From the NCBI RefSeq assembly GCF_011634895.1, contig NZ_SIRR01000008.1, positions 620,001 to 684,000 of the forward strand: 64,000 nt of DNA, in the 5' to 3' direction. The position numbers were made by a program, and so were the translations under genes. The notes beneath the pieces were generated by a model that was not told the DNA's origin, made no database searches, and was given only the letters and a program-made list of their open reading frames with translations. Position 1 is the stretch's first letter. Each line of letters starts with the position of its first letter. This document shows positions 1-8,439 of this stretch, piece by piece. The DNA comes from Rheinheimera pleomorphica. GTDB lineage: Bacteria; Pseudomonadota; Gammaproteobacteria; Enterobacterales; Alteromonadaceae.

Positions 1-391
1 CATAAGGGTTAACCGCGGTTTGCAGCAATGTCTGGCCGGTGCCAATCACCAGCTGCGCCAGTAAAAATAAAGCAAAGGTTTGTGTCTGCGCCGCCGGTAT
101 ATACAGCAAACCGGCCAGCATCATGGTGGCCATACCCAACGCCATACCGTTTTTGTAGCCCACTTTGCGGATCAACCAGGCCGACGGCAAGGCGGTAAAG
201 GTTACGGCGATATAAAAAGAGAAGATAATCAATGACGCTTGTAACGGCGTCAGCTGTAGCATCTGTTGCAAATAAGGCATCAGCGAGCCATTAAGCCAGG
301 TTGCAAAGCCCAATACAAAAAATAGCATTGCGACGATAACCATCGGCATCACGCTGCTTTGTCGTTTTGCCTGTTGTGCTGCCATCTCCAT
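1..391 (-). CDS. nagP: N-acetylglucosamine MFS permease NagP (partial, N-terminal part)
   Basis: About 130 N-terminal residues of a FucP-like major facilitator permease are visible; the rest lies beyond the left window edge. The predicted protein starts MEMAAQQAKRQ and continues with hydrophobic segments and charged loops, including a WLIRKVGYKNG loop between helices 2 and 3, as in sugar permeases of this family. It is the last visible gene of the leftward nagK-nagB-II-nagA-nagP series, 45 bases after the nagA stop. That placement supports GlcNAc uptake across the inner membrane. Two in-frame ATGs (391 and 385) follow GGAAGG; 385 has the more usual spacing. Substrate is inferred from context and family. 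Confidence 0.85.
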   Translation of the reverse strand, partial: MEMAAQQAKRQSSVMPMVIVAMLFFVLGFATWLNGSLMPYLQQMLQLTPLQASLIIFSFYIAVTFTALPSAWLIRKVGYKNGMALGMATMMLAGLLYIPAAQTQTFALFLLAQLVIGTGQTLLQTAVNPY

Positions 392-436
392 ATTCCTTCC
401 CCGTTGTTTTTTATCGTGATTGTTATTTTGACTGTG

Positions 437-1543
437 TTATTGCTGTTGTCCGCCAACCCAGTTTTTCTGTACCTGCCAGTTGTCATCCAGCAACACCATA
501 TCGGCCCGATAACCCGGCGCTAACCGGCCTGACTGGCTGCAATGAAGAAATTGCGCCGGATACAACGACGCCATCCTTAAGGCTTCATCCGGCGCAACAT
601 CCAGGGTTTCAATGGCATAACGCACAGCGCCGGCCATATCTAATACCGAACCGGCCAGCCGGCCCTCAGCATCGGTAAGTTTGTTACCATGGCGTATGAC
701 TTTACCGTCGAACAAATCAAATTCCGTAGCAGCGGTACCCACCGGCGACATCGCATCAGTTACCAGCAGCAGTTTACCTTTGGGTTTAGCCGCCAGCGCC
801 ACTTTGGCGGCCAGCGGATGCATGTGATAACCGTCAAAAATAACACCACACCAGCTGTGCGGATCGGCCAGCGCCACGCCAACCATACCCGGCTCACGCG
901 ACGTTAGCGGTGACATGGCGTTGTACAAATGAGTAAAACCGGTAGCACCGGCGTCAAGCGCCGCCTGCACTGTCATGGCATCAGCGTTGGAATGCCCCAG
1001 GCAGACAATCACATTTAACGCTATCAGTTGACGTATTTGTGCAGGACTAACGTTTTCCGGTGCTACCGTAAGCAGTTTTATCCCTAAATCATTGCGGCCA
1101 TATACTGCCAGCTCCGCCGCCGTAAGTTGGCGGATATGCGGCGCCGGATGTACGCCTTTTTTAGGTATAGATAAATGCGGGCCTTCAAAATGCACGCCGA
1201 GGATACCCGGCTCTTGCTCAGCGATAGCATCAGCTATGGCATCAGCGGCTTGCTGCATGACCTCGATACGGTCAGTGATAACCGTTGGCAACATGCCACA
1301 GGTACCAAAGCGACTGTGCGCCTGAAACATGGTGCGCAGCGCCTGACGATCAGGCGAGCTGTTAAACAGGGCACCACCACCGCCATTGACCTGAATATCA
1401 ATAAAGCCCGGCACCAGACGGCCCGGTATAACCGCGCCCTGTGCTGGTGTGATGGCCTGAATATGGCCGTCAGCTATACTGACACTGACATTATCGAACC
1501 ACTTGCTGCCGTCAAACAAACGGCTGACACTTAACTGCTGCAT
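437..1543 (-). CDS. nagA: N-acetylglucosamine-6-phosphate deacetylase NagA
   Basis: Removes the acetyl group of GlcNAc-6-P to give GlcN-6-P and acetate in the cytoplasm. The 368-residue length is normal for the family. Amidohydrolase features are clear: FIDIQVNGGGG near residue 50, the metal-binding acidic residue in HFEGPHL, histidines in CLGHSNA and GFTHLYNAM, and the catalytic aspartate in LLVTDAM. It lies 18 bases downstream of nagB-II and upstream of nagP in the same leftward operon, so it receives the product of NagK and feeds NagB-II. Confidence 0.96.
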   Translation of the reverse strand: MQQLSVSRLFDGSKWFDNVSVSIADGHIQAITPAQGAVIPGRLVPGFIDIQVNGGGGALFNSSPDRQALRTMFQAHSRFGTCGMLPTVITDRIEVMQQAADAIADAIAEQEPGILGVHFEGPHLSIPKKGVHPAPHIRQLTAAELAVYGRNDLGIKLLTVAPENVSPAQIRQLIALNVIVCLGHSNADAMTVQAALDAGATGFTHLYNAMSPLTSREPGMVGVALADPHSWCGVIFDGYHMHPLAAKVALAAKPKGKLLLVTDAMSPVGTAATEFDLFDGKVIRHGNKLTDAEGRLAGSVLDMAGAVRYAIETLDVAPDEALRMASLYPAQFLHCSQSGRLAPGYRADMVLLDDNWQVQKNWVGGQQQ

Positions 1544-1561
1544 CTGTGAATTACCATTAAA

Positions 1562-2560
1562 TTAGAGGGTTTTTGTCACTTTATTCAGGCCTGGCGGGGC
1601 ATCCGGGTTGATTCCCCGGCTGCGCGCTACCACTTCAACATCCAGATAAAAACGCTGCAATAGCAGTAACGGCAGCACTCTGGCGTCAGCAGTGATACCA
1701 CGATGGTGCAGTTGCACCACAGCCGCTCCACGCCCTTGTACATCTTCAATTTGCGCCCGGTGCGCTGCTAAACTTTCATCTTCTATCGTCACATCGACGA
1801 TGGCAAACTGGTTTTTCACCAGGGTAACCGGGCCATGCAGGAATTCGGCACTGGAAAAGGCCTCAGCATGAATACCACAGACTTCTTTTAGCTTCAGCGC
1901 AATTTCCCGCGCTATGGCATAACCAAGGCCACGGCCTAACACCACCAGATGTGCCACCTGTGCCAACGCGTCGGTTGTCAGTTGGGCGGGTAAGGCAATA
2001 GCCGCCTGCAGACTTTGCGGTAACTGCAATACCGCCTGTTGCAATGCCGTATTACCTGACCAGACAGACACCAGCTGCAAGATGGCGCTTAAGGTTGCCA
2101 GATAACTCTTCGTTGCCGCGACTGCCTTTTCCGCACCGACATGCAGTGGCAGGGTGTAATGCGCGAGGGCGGCCAACGGCGATGTCGTATCATTCACCAG
2201 CGCCACCACCATGGCGCCGCTGCGTTTGGCCATCTCTACCTGCGCCAGAATATCCGGGCTGCGGCCTGATTGTGAAATCACTAACACCAGCGCATCGGTC
2301 AGTTGCAAAGACTTGTTATACACACTGGCAATAGACGGCGCAGCCGCTGCTACCGGCAAGCCAATTTCAATTTCAATTAAATATTTGGCAAAAACCCCGG
2401 CGTGATCAGATGAGCCCCGCCCGACCATATAAACAAATTTGGGTTTACGCAGGCCGATTTGTGCGACCACCTGGGCCACAGTGGCGGCATTAGCCGCCAG
2501 CTGTTCAGCAATCCGCTGTGGGGCTTCTGCGGCTTCGCGCGCCATAATACTGTTACTCAT
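1562..2560 (-). CDS. nagB-II: Glucosamine-6-phosphate deaminase, NagB-II type (SIS domains)
   Basis: Converts GlcN-6-P to fructose-6-P and ammonia. This 332-residue protein is built of two SIS (sugar isomerase) domains and is unrelated in fold to classical NagB. The phosphosugar-binding loop appears as MVGRGSSDHAG, followed by VISQSGRSPD, GAEKAVAATKSY and, in the second domain, VLGRGLGYAIA and SSAEFLHGP. The C-terminal end lacks the glutaminase part of GlmS, separating it from that enzyme. Such NagB-II enzymes replace NagB in Alteromonadales and Shewanella pathways. It is 10 bases downstream of nagK. An AgaS-type isomerase is the alternative, but the nag context argues against it. Confidence 0.93.
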   Translation of the reverse strand: MSNSIMAREAAEAPQRIAEQLAANAATVAQVVAQIGLRKPKFVYMVGRGSSDHAGVFAKYLIEIEIGLPVAAAAPSIASVYNKSLQLTDALVLVISQSGRSPDILAQVEMAKRSGAMVVALVNDTTSPLAALAHYTLPLHVGAEKAVAATKSYLATLSAILQLVSVWSGNTALQQAVLQLPQSLQAAIALPAQLTTDALAQVAHLVVLGRGLGYAIAREIALKLKEVCGIHAEAFSSAEFLHGPVTLVKNQFAIVDVTIEDESLAAHRAQIEDVQGRGAAVVQLHHRGITADARVLPLLLLQRFYLDVEVVARSRGINPDAPPGLNKVTKTL

Positions 2561-2570
2561 TACATTCTAC

Positions 2571-3485
2571 CTATAGCGATGTTGCGTAAGATTGTGCCTG
2601 ACTGCTTTGACGGGCAAACCAGACGGCGCCTAATTCCGGCGTTTGCAATGCCGGTGTAACCTGTTGTTGAACACTGGCCGGCAAATAAGGCATTAGCTTG
2701 TGTGCCAGGCCACCAATAAAAGATAACCGTGGTGGCTTAGTGGCCAGCAAACGCGCGGCAATAGCACCAATAAAGGCGGCCCCCTGCTCTGCCAGCCGCA
2801 GTGCTGTAGTATCACCCGCGTCTGCCGCCGTAAACACCAGAGGCGCAAACTTGGCGTAGGTGGTCGGCGTAGCATGCATAAAGTGCGACACTAACCCCAT
2901 GCTGTCGCTAACGCCGAGCTCCTGCAGTAATAAGTCCGTCATCAGCGTCGGCGCAGCCAGCTGGTCCAGGCTTAGCAATACATGATGCAGCAGCTGCATA
3001 CCAAACCAGGCGCCACTGCCATTATCACCATAAGGGAAGCCGTGGCCGCCCACTTCAACAATGTCGCCATTGACCGCAGCCAGGCCACAGGAGCCGGTAC
3101 CGACGATGATCACGGCGCCATCCTGCCCCTGATGCGCGCCCATGCAGGCGATATGTAAATCGCTGGTCAGGTGCAGTGCTTTAAACGGGTGGCGCCAGTC
3201 ACTGAACATTTGAAAATACTGCGGCACGTTGACCCCGGCCAGGCCAGCACCCACTGTCAAGCGGGCCATATCGTTAAACGCCAGCCCGGCGCAGGTCAGT
3301 GCCTGCTGCGTGGCGCTGATAATAGAGTCAGTGGCGACTTTCATGCCACGCAGCGGATTAGCCGGGCCTGATAAGCCTTCGCCAAGAATGTGCTGATCCG
3401 ACGATACAATAACGGCACGGCACTTACTGCCACCGCCGTCTATCCCCAAATACAAAGGCGTATCGGCCTTCAGCATTGTATTCAT
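2571..3485 (-). CDS. nagK: N-acetylglucosamine kinase NagK (BadF/BadG ATPase family)
   Basis: Phosphorylates GlcNAc entering through NagP. The ASKHA ATPase signatures are LGIDGGGSKCRAV (phosphate-1) near the N-terminus and VIIVGTGSCG (phosphate-2); FIGGLAHKL marks the C-terminal adenosine motif. I chose ATG 3485 (MNTMLKADTPLYLG) because GAGG sits nine bases before it; the frame is open up to 3518 but that start has no ribosome site. First gene of the leftward nag operon, divergent from hex across a 184-base regulatory gap that holds the NagR-type operator. Confidence 0.93.
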   Translation of the reverse strand: MNTMLKADTPLYLGIDGGGSKCRAVIVSSDQHILGEGLSGPANPLRGMKVATDSIISATQQALTCAGLAFNDMARLTVGAGLAGVNVPQYFQMFSDWRHPFKALHLTSDLHIACMGAHQGQDGAVIIVGTGSCGLAAVNGDIVEVGGHGFPYGDNGSGAWFGMQLLHHVLLSLDQLAAPTLMTDLLLQELGVSDSMGLVSHFMHATPTTYAKFAPLVFTAADAGDTTALRLAEQGAAFIGAIAARLLATKPPRLSFIGGLAHKLMPYLPASVQQQVTPALQTPELGAVWFARQSSQAQSYATSL

Positions 3486-3556
3486 CTTTCTAACCTCACC
3501 CAAATTCAGAGCAAACAACTGTTGCTGTTTGCCATGCTGCTGTTGCGTTTTGTTGT

Positions 3557-3584
3557 TTTATCATGCTACAACAAAAATTGACAG
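3557..3584 (-). promoter_or_regulatory. Predicted promoter of the nagKBAP operon
   Basis: On the minus strand CTGTCA (3579-3584) and GATAAA (3557-3562) are separated by 16 bases and precede nagK. The -35 hexamer is the left half of the palindromic operator at 3579-3592, so a bound repressor would block polymerase. The -10 match is moderate. Confidence 0.5.
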
Positions 3585-3592
3585 CGTTGTCA
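3579..3592. promoter_or_regulatory. NagR-type operator shared by nagKBAP and hex
   Basis: TGACAGCGTTGTCA is a near-perfect inverted repeat with a central CG, as expected for a LacI-family site. The same motif recurs at 12729-12742 (TGACAACGCTGTCA) in front of the TonB receptor, and a variant precedes the LacI-type gene in this window. It overlaps the predicted -35 elements of both divergent promoters. Assignment to the local LacI-type regulator is inference from repetition and position. Confidence 0.8.
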
Positions 3593-3614
3593 TTTTTTAA
3601 AATCAGCATATAAT
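3587..3614 (+). promoter_or_regulatory. Predicted promoter of hex
   Basis: TTGTCA (3587-3592), 16-base spacer, consensus TATAAT (3609-3614). The -35 hexamer is the right half of the operator, giving simple steric repression. The hex start is at 3670 with AAAGGAAGCGCG in front. Confidence 0.65.
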
Positions 3615-3669
3615 AATTCTGACAAATAACAAGTGCCTTGTTTAAAAATTAAACTTAAAAGGAAGCGCG

Positions 3670-6249
3670 ATGCGAGGTTTAATCTTAGTCCTGCTGTGCT
3701 GGTACCTACCCGTGGCCTCGGCTGATAGCTTTAGCCAATCACAACTGGCAGAGTTTGCCCGGCACAGCACAGTGCAGTTTAGTGTGCAGTCTAATCAGCT
3801 GGCTGAACCGATGCGTTTTGCTGCAGCCATTACGCTGCACAACCACTCAAACATTGCGCTGCCAGCCGGAGAACGCGACTGGCAACTGTACTTTCACCTG
3901 ATCCGTCGCATCGACACAACCGAGCAGCTCGGGCTGGTAATAGAACATGTACAGGGTGACCTGCACCGCATCCGCCCTACGCCGGCCTTTCGTGGCCTGC
4001 CGCCGGCACAACAGCTGACGCTGTCTTTTAACTCAGCGCCCTGGATGATCAGTTACAGTGACTTTATGCCCAGAGCCTTTATCACGTCCGGCGCATTGCA
4101 GCCAGAAATCTTTGCCAATACCAATAGCGAAGACTTCAGCCAGTTTGTGCGGCCACTTAGCCGGCCAGAACAGCTACAGCGTAACTTTGACAGCGCACAA
4201 CCTGGCGGCGGCGATCAGGTCATGACGGTTGATGCCGCCAGTCGCTATGCCCGTAATCAGGCGCTGCTGCATCATGTCCCGGCGTCGGACAGCCAGCACC
4301 GTGTCATCCCTAAACCACAGCAGGCCACGTTTACCAAAAGCCGGATTACGCTGACACCACAGTGGCAGCTGCAATATAGCGGCCGCTTAACCAATGAAGC
4401 CGAATACCTGCAGCAGCAACTTAAACGCTATGATGTTGCGCTAAATGAACGCAGCATAAGCGGCAAAGCCTCTGCGCCAGTGCTAAGCCTGGCGGTAGCG
4501 CCCGACACGGTCAGTGCCAGTGAGGGCTATCAGTTAACGATCAAAGCCGACAGCATCAGTATTGTCGCGGCTGACAATGCCGGTGTGTTTTATGGTATTC
4601 AAACCCTGCTGGCGCTGGCCCGGGCTGAAAAGGGCCAGTTAGTGCTACCAGCCGCCAGGATCAGCGATGCACCACGCGCGGCATGGCGCGGTATGCATTA
4701 TGATATGGCGCGTAATTTTCATGGCAAAGACGTTACCTTGCGCCTAATCGACAATATGGCGCGCTATAAGCTGAATAAACTGCACCTGCATCTAACCGAA
4801 GATGAAGGCTGGCGACTGCAAATTCCCGGCTTACCAGAGCTGACTGAGATTGGTGCCAAACGCTGCTTTGACTTAATTGAACAGCAGTGCCTGCTAACCC
4901 AACTGGGTACAGGCCCACATGCTGATGGCAGTGGTAATGGCTATTACAGCACAGCCGATTTTGTGGAAATTTTGCAGTACGCCGCCAAACGCCATATTGA
5001 AGTGATCCCGGAGATTGACCTGCCTGGCCATGCCCGCGCCGCGGTGGTGGCTATGCAGGCCCGCTACAACCGCTTAATGGCGGCCGGCCAGCCTGATGCA
5101 GCCAGTCAGTATCTGCTGTCTGACCCGAACGACAGCTCAGCGTATTTAAGCGTACAAAACTACACTGACAACTCGGCTAATGTGTGTCTCGAATCCACTT
5201 ATGCCTTTGTTGATAAAGTGCTGTATGAGCTACAACAGCTATATCGTCAGGCCGGTGTCAGCCTGCGGATCTTTCATATGGGCGGAGACGAAGTGGCAGC
5301 CGGCTCCTGGCTGGGCTCACCGGCCTGTCAGCAACTGTTTGCGCAAAGCGATAATGGCATTGCCGGCGTTGCCGATTTAAAACCGTACTTTGTCAGCCGG
5401 GTAGCAAGCTTAACCGCCCAGCGCGGCCTGGCGCTGGCAGGCTGGGAAGATGGCTTAATGTACGACAAAGAAAATACCTTTAACCGTAGTCAGTTTGCTA
5501 ATACACGGGTTATCGCCAATGCCTGGGACAATATCTGGGAATGGGGCGTCGCCGACCGCGCTTACCGGTTGGCGAATAACGGCTATCAGGTAGTGCTGTC
5601 ACCCGGTACCCATTTGTATTTTGATCACCCGCACGAGGCTCATCCGCAAGAGCGGGGTTACTACTGGGCAACCCGTTTTAGCAGCATTGATAAAGTGTTT
5701 GGTTTTATGCCGGATAATTTCTACGCCAATGCCGACACCACCCGCAGCGGCGCCGCCATTACTGACTTGGAAAAGCTGGTTGGCCGTGAATTGCCGGCGT
5801 TACAACAACCGCAGAATATTCTCGGTATTCAGGGCCAGGTCTGGAGCGAAACAATACGCACTGCAGCGCAACTGGAGCAAATGATTTACCCGCGTTTACT
5901 GGCATTGGCCGAACGGGCCTGGCATAAAGCAGACTGGGAACAGAGCAATAATAGTCAGCAGCGACTGGCAGACTGGCAACAATTCGCCGCACGGCTGGCA
6001 AACATAGAACTCAGCCGACTGGCGGCGCTTGGCAGCGATTTTTATCTGCCACCGCCGGGCGTACAGTCTAGCCAGCAGGGCATACAGGCGAATACGGCAT
6101 TACCGGGTTTAGCGCTGGAATACAGCCTGGATCAGGGCAACAGCTGGCAGCCGTATCAGGGCAAACTGGTGACTAAAAATAGTCCGGTGTGGTTTCGTAG
6201 CCGGCAGCAGCAGCGGTTTAGTGCTGTGGTTAAAGTAGCAGTGCAGTAA
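3670..6249 (+). CDS. hex: Exported beta-N-acetylhexosaminidase, GH20
   Basis: Releases GlcNAc from the non-reducing end of chitooligosaccharides, probably in the periplasm or at the outer membrane. A signal peptide (MRGLILVLLCWYLPVASA) is followed by an N-terminal carbohydrate-binding domain (about residues 30-180), a GH20b domain starting near IPKPQQATF (about 217), the GH20 barrel (about 335-760) and a C-terminal CHB_HEX_C-like domain. The catalytic Asp-Glu pair is D540-E541 in HMGGDEV. At 859 residues it matches chitobiases of the Vibrio/Alteromonas type. It is divergent from nagKBAP and shares its operator, so extracellular hydrolysis and cytoplasmic use are co-induced. Confidence 0.95.
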   Translation: MRGLILVLLCWYLPVASADSFSQSQLAEFARHSTVQFSVQSNQLAEPMRFAAAITLHNHSNIALPAGERDWQLYFHLIRRIDTTEQLGLVIEHVQGDLHRIRPTPAFRGLPPAQQLTLSFNSAPWMISYSDFMPRAFITSGALQPEIFANTNSEDFSQFVRPLSRPEQLQRNFDSAQPGGGDQVMTVDAASRYARNQALLHHVPASDSQHRVIPKPQQATFTKSRITLTPQWQLQYSGRLTNEAEYLQQQLKRYDVALNERSISGKASAPVLSLAVAPDTVSASEGYQLTIKADSISIVAADNAGVFYGIQTLLALARAEKGQLVLPAARISDAPRAAWRGMHYDMARNFHGKDVTLRLIDNMARYKLNKLHLHLTEDEGWRLQIPGLPELTEIGAKRCFDLIEQQCLLTQLGTGPHADGSGNGYYSTADFVEILQYAAKRHIEVIPEIDLPGHARAAVVAMQARYNRLMAAGQPDAASQYLLSDPNDSSAYLSVQNYTDNSANVCLESTYAFVDKVLYELQQLYRQAGVSLRIFHMGGDEVAAGSWLGSPACQQLFAQSDNGIAGVADLKPYFVSRVASLTAQRGLALAGWEDGLMYDKENTFNRSQFANTRVIANAWDNIWEWGVADRAYRLANNGYQVVLSPGTHLYFDHPHEAHPQERGYYWATRFSSIDKVFGFMPDNFYANADTTRSGAAITDLEKLVGRELPALQQPQNILGIQGQVWSETIRTAAQLEQMIYPRLLALAERAWHKADWEQSNNSQQRLADWQQFAARLANIELSRLAALGSDFYLPPPGVQSSQQGIQANTALPGLALEYSLDQGNSWQPYQGKLVTKNSPVWFRSRQQQRFSAVVKVAVQ

Positions 6250-6252
6250 AGT

Positions 6253-6284
6253 AAAACGGGCAACGGCTAGTCGCCGTCGCCCGT
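6253..6284 (-). terminator. Hairpin terminator downstream of sapC
   Basis: ACGGGC/GCCCGT (6256-6261 with 6279-6284) encloses a second ACGGC/GCCGT stem. Read leftward it is followed by TTTTACTTTA, which suits termination of sapC; on the plus strand there is no T-run, so hex is less well served. Confidence 0.6.
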
Positions 6285-6294
6285 AACAAACAGA

Positions 6295-7005
6295 TTAACT
6301 GGCTTCAGCGACGCGCTTAACCAGCTTCTGGGTATGTTGTAGTGACATCAATTGTGCATAAATGGCGGTTAAATAGCCGCTCTTACGCAGTTCCAGGAAG
6401 GTTTCATCGCTCAGCTCATTCAGCTTCTTCTCATCGATCAGGAAGATACCGTTAATACGACGCTCCTGGCCTTTGATATTCAGCGTCAAGGTTTGCTCTT
6501 TAATCAGCTCCAGGCTGTTGAGTTTTTCAACAAAATTACGGGTTACTACACCCATATCGATATACTCGGCCATTTGCTGCTTACGGTGAGTTAAAAACTC
6601 GCTTTCGCTGCCATCTTCATTAAACAGCGGGTGGCCGTCGGCCTGGCTAACACGCTCTGACGCTTCGTCCACTGCCACCATTAACCGCTCGCCTTCAGAC
6701 GACGTGTCTTTTACCAGCACCAGCGGATAATTGCGCACCGCACGCGGTACATACAGCGCCTGCCACTCATTGCCCTGCATAAACAGGTTCTGTTTTACTT
6801 CCAAGCCCAGCATCGCCACCGGCTGAAAGGTGTCGTTGGCTTTAACAAACACGATAGGGAATTCTGCGCCTGCGACCACAAACTCATGCACCACTACCGG
6901 CAGCAAATGTTCGCCACTGATATGCGAGAAGGCGTTAGTATTATTAATTTTGGTTGCACTATGTTGTTCTTTGTTTAGCGCCACAATTTTTGGTGTTGAA
7001 GTCAT
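6295..7005 (-). CDS. SapC family protein
   Basis: A 236-residue protein matching the SapC family (Pfam SapC, named after a Campylobacter S-layer locus). Family-like features are the N-terminal HLLPVVVHEFVVAGAEFPIVF segment split around a conserved acidic residue, LGLEVKQNLFM, and a YVPRAVRNYPLVL block. No signal peptide or membrane segment is visible. In Alteromonadales, Caulobacter and Xanthomonas such genes sit beside TonB receptors and tryptophan-halogenase-like genes in sugar utilisation loci, exactly as here, but the molecular role is unknown. AAAGAG lies seven bases before the ATG. It is convergent with hex. Confidence 0.85.
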   Translation of the reverse strand: MTSTPKIVALNKEQHSATKINNTNAFSHISGEHLLPVVVHEFVVAGAEFPIVFVKANDTFQPVAMLGLEVKQNLFMQGNEWQALYVPRAVRNYPLVLVKDTSSEGERLMVAVDEASERVSQADGHPLFNEDGSESEFLTHRKQQMAEYIDMGVVTRNFVEKLNSLELIKEQTLTLNIKGQERRINGIFLIDEKKLNELSDETFLELRKSGYLTAIYAQLMSLQHTQKLVKRVAEAS

Positions 7006-7232
7006 AAACTGCTCTTTATTCTGTTCATGGATTTGAGAAGTGCTGATGGCAAAGATGTTATTTTAATTGCTACTCCAGAGGCCACCAGCAGTGCGGCCTT
7101 ATCATGCGCTAAGTTGGCATTGGGATCAACAGCCAGAAGAGGCTAAAACATGCAGCCAAGGCTAATCAGTTCTAAGACATCAGCTTTTTTTGCATACGTT
7201 TGCCATTGGTGAAAAGTAGCATGGCAGGGTAT

Positions 7233-7249
7233 AACATCATCGCGATGTT
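7233..7249. promoter_or_regulatory. Dyad upstream of the TauE/SafE gene
   Basis: AACATC and GATGTT form a perfect inverted repeat around five bases, ending 20 bases before the likely ATG at 7270. It could be an operator or an mRNA hairpin near the start. It differs from the NagR-type motif. Confidence 0.3.
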
Positions 7250-7269
7250 TAACTGGCTATTTGTATTCG

Positions 7270-8331
7270 ATGCAGCAAAATCTTAAGCAATATCTGTGGC
7301 TGTGGCTACTCTGGCTGGCGGGGTTTTACGCGCTCTGGTTATATCTGGTTATCGGTTTGGGTTACTGGCCAGAGGCCAAAGCCCACTGGCCCATTGCCGT
7401 GGCCATGGCGATAGGCAGCTATGCCGCTGGCTCCACGCCAATGGGCGGCGGCACTGTCGGTTTTCCGGTGCTGGTGTTGCTGTTTGAGTTACCGGCTACC
7501 CTGGGCCGCGATTTCAGCTTTGCCGTGCAAGCTATCGGCATGACCAGCGCCAGCATATTTATTCTGGCCCGCCGTCAGCCCATCGCCGGGGCCATGCTTA
7601 AAGGTGCCATGCTCGGCAGTTTAATCGGCACCCCGCTGGGGATCTGGTTTATAGCGCCCTATATCCCTGGCTTGTGGATAAAATTAGTTTTCGCCGTGGT
7701 ATGGGCCAGCTTCGGCTTATTGCATCTGTATCGGCTAAGTGAAATTGCTGGCCATACCGGTATGACCGAATTTAACGAGAAATGGGATTTTAAAGTCGGC
7801 TGTTGGATTGGCTTACTGTCCGGCGCAGCGGTGGCTTCGGTAACCGGCGTTGGTATAGACATGGTGCTATACACCGCCCTGGTGCTGCTGTGCCGTACTG
7901 ACTTAAAAATCGCTATTCCTACTTCCGTTATCATTATGGCTTTTACCTCGGTACTCGGCGTCATCGTTAAAAGCCTGACGACCGGCATGCAAGCCGGCGT
8001 ATTTGAAAACTGGCTGGCTGCAGCGCCCGTTGTCGCCTTGGGCGCGCCGCTGGGGGTATTTATCGTCGCCCTGGTAGGCCGCAAGCCAACCTTGTTAGTG
8101 GTGGCGTTGTTATGTGTGTTGCAGTTTGTCTGGACTATGCACTCAGAGCGTGCCAGTTTAGGCCTCAGCGGCATGCTGCTATCGACAGTCGCCGTGGCTA
8201 TTTGCTTGCTTGGCTTTGAGCACCTAAGACGCTGGGGCGCAAAGCTGGTGGGCTACCGTAGTGCTAAAGCCGCAGTTGAGCGCCACGTCGAAAACAACAC
8301 CGCCGCAGTATCAACGCAGACCGGCGGCTGA
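7270..8331 (+). CDS. TauE/SafE family membrane permease
   Basis: An integral membrane protein of about 353 residues with eight or more hydrophobic segments and the glycine/proline-rich motif GSTPMGGGTVGFPVLVL typical of the TauE/SafE (DUF81) family. A second repeat carries SGAAVASVTGVGIDM. The family exports or imports small organic anions such as sulfite and sulfoacetate, but substrate cannot be read from sequence. I prefer ATG 7270 over TTG 7261; neither has a strong ribosome site. It is transcribed away from sapC and converges on the halogenase-like gene, so membership of the nag regulon is only positional. Confidence 0.85.
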   Translation: MQQNLKQYLWLWLLWLAGFYALWLYLVIGLGYWPEAKAHWPIAVAMAIGSYAAGSTPMGGGTVGFPVLVLLFELPATLGRDFSFAVQAIGMTSASIFILARRQPIAGAMLKGAMLGSLIGTPLGIWFIAPYIPGLWIKLVFAVVWASFGLLHLYRLSEIAGHTGMTEFNEKWDFKVGCWIGLLSGAAVASVTGVGIDMVLYTALVLLCRTDLKIAIPTSVIIMAFTSVLGVIVKSLTTGMQAGVFENWLAAAPVVALGAPLGVFIVALVGRKPTLLVVALLCVLQFVWTMHSERASLGLSGMLLSTVAVAICLLGFEHLRRWGAKLVGYRSAKAAVERHVENNTAAVSTQTGG

Positions 8332-8344
8332 AATAAAGCCGCCG
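8322..8344 (+). terminator. GC-rich hairpin at the end of the TauE/SafE gene
   Basis: CGGCGGCT/AGCCGCCG with a seven-base loop overlaps the stop codon of the permease. No T-run follows, so it may protect the 3' end rather than terminate. Confidence 0.35.
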
Positions 8345-8439
8345 CTGCCAAACTCTCATCATGCCCGCCACACCCGCTAACTTCCCCGCACGCCAAATTA
8401 TCAACCAGCAATTGACGGCGCTGTTTCAGCGCTGCTTTG

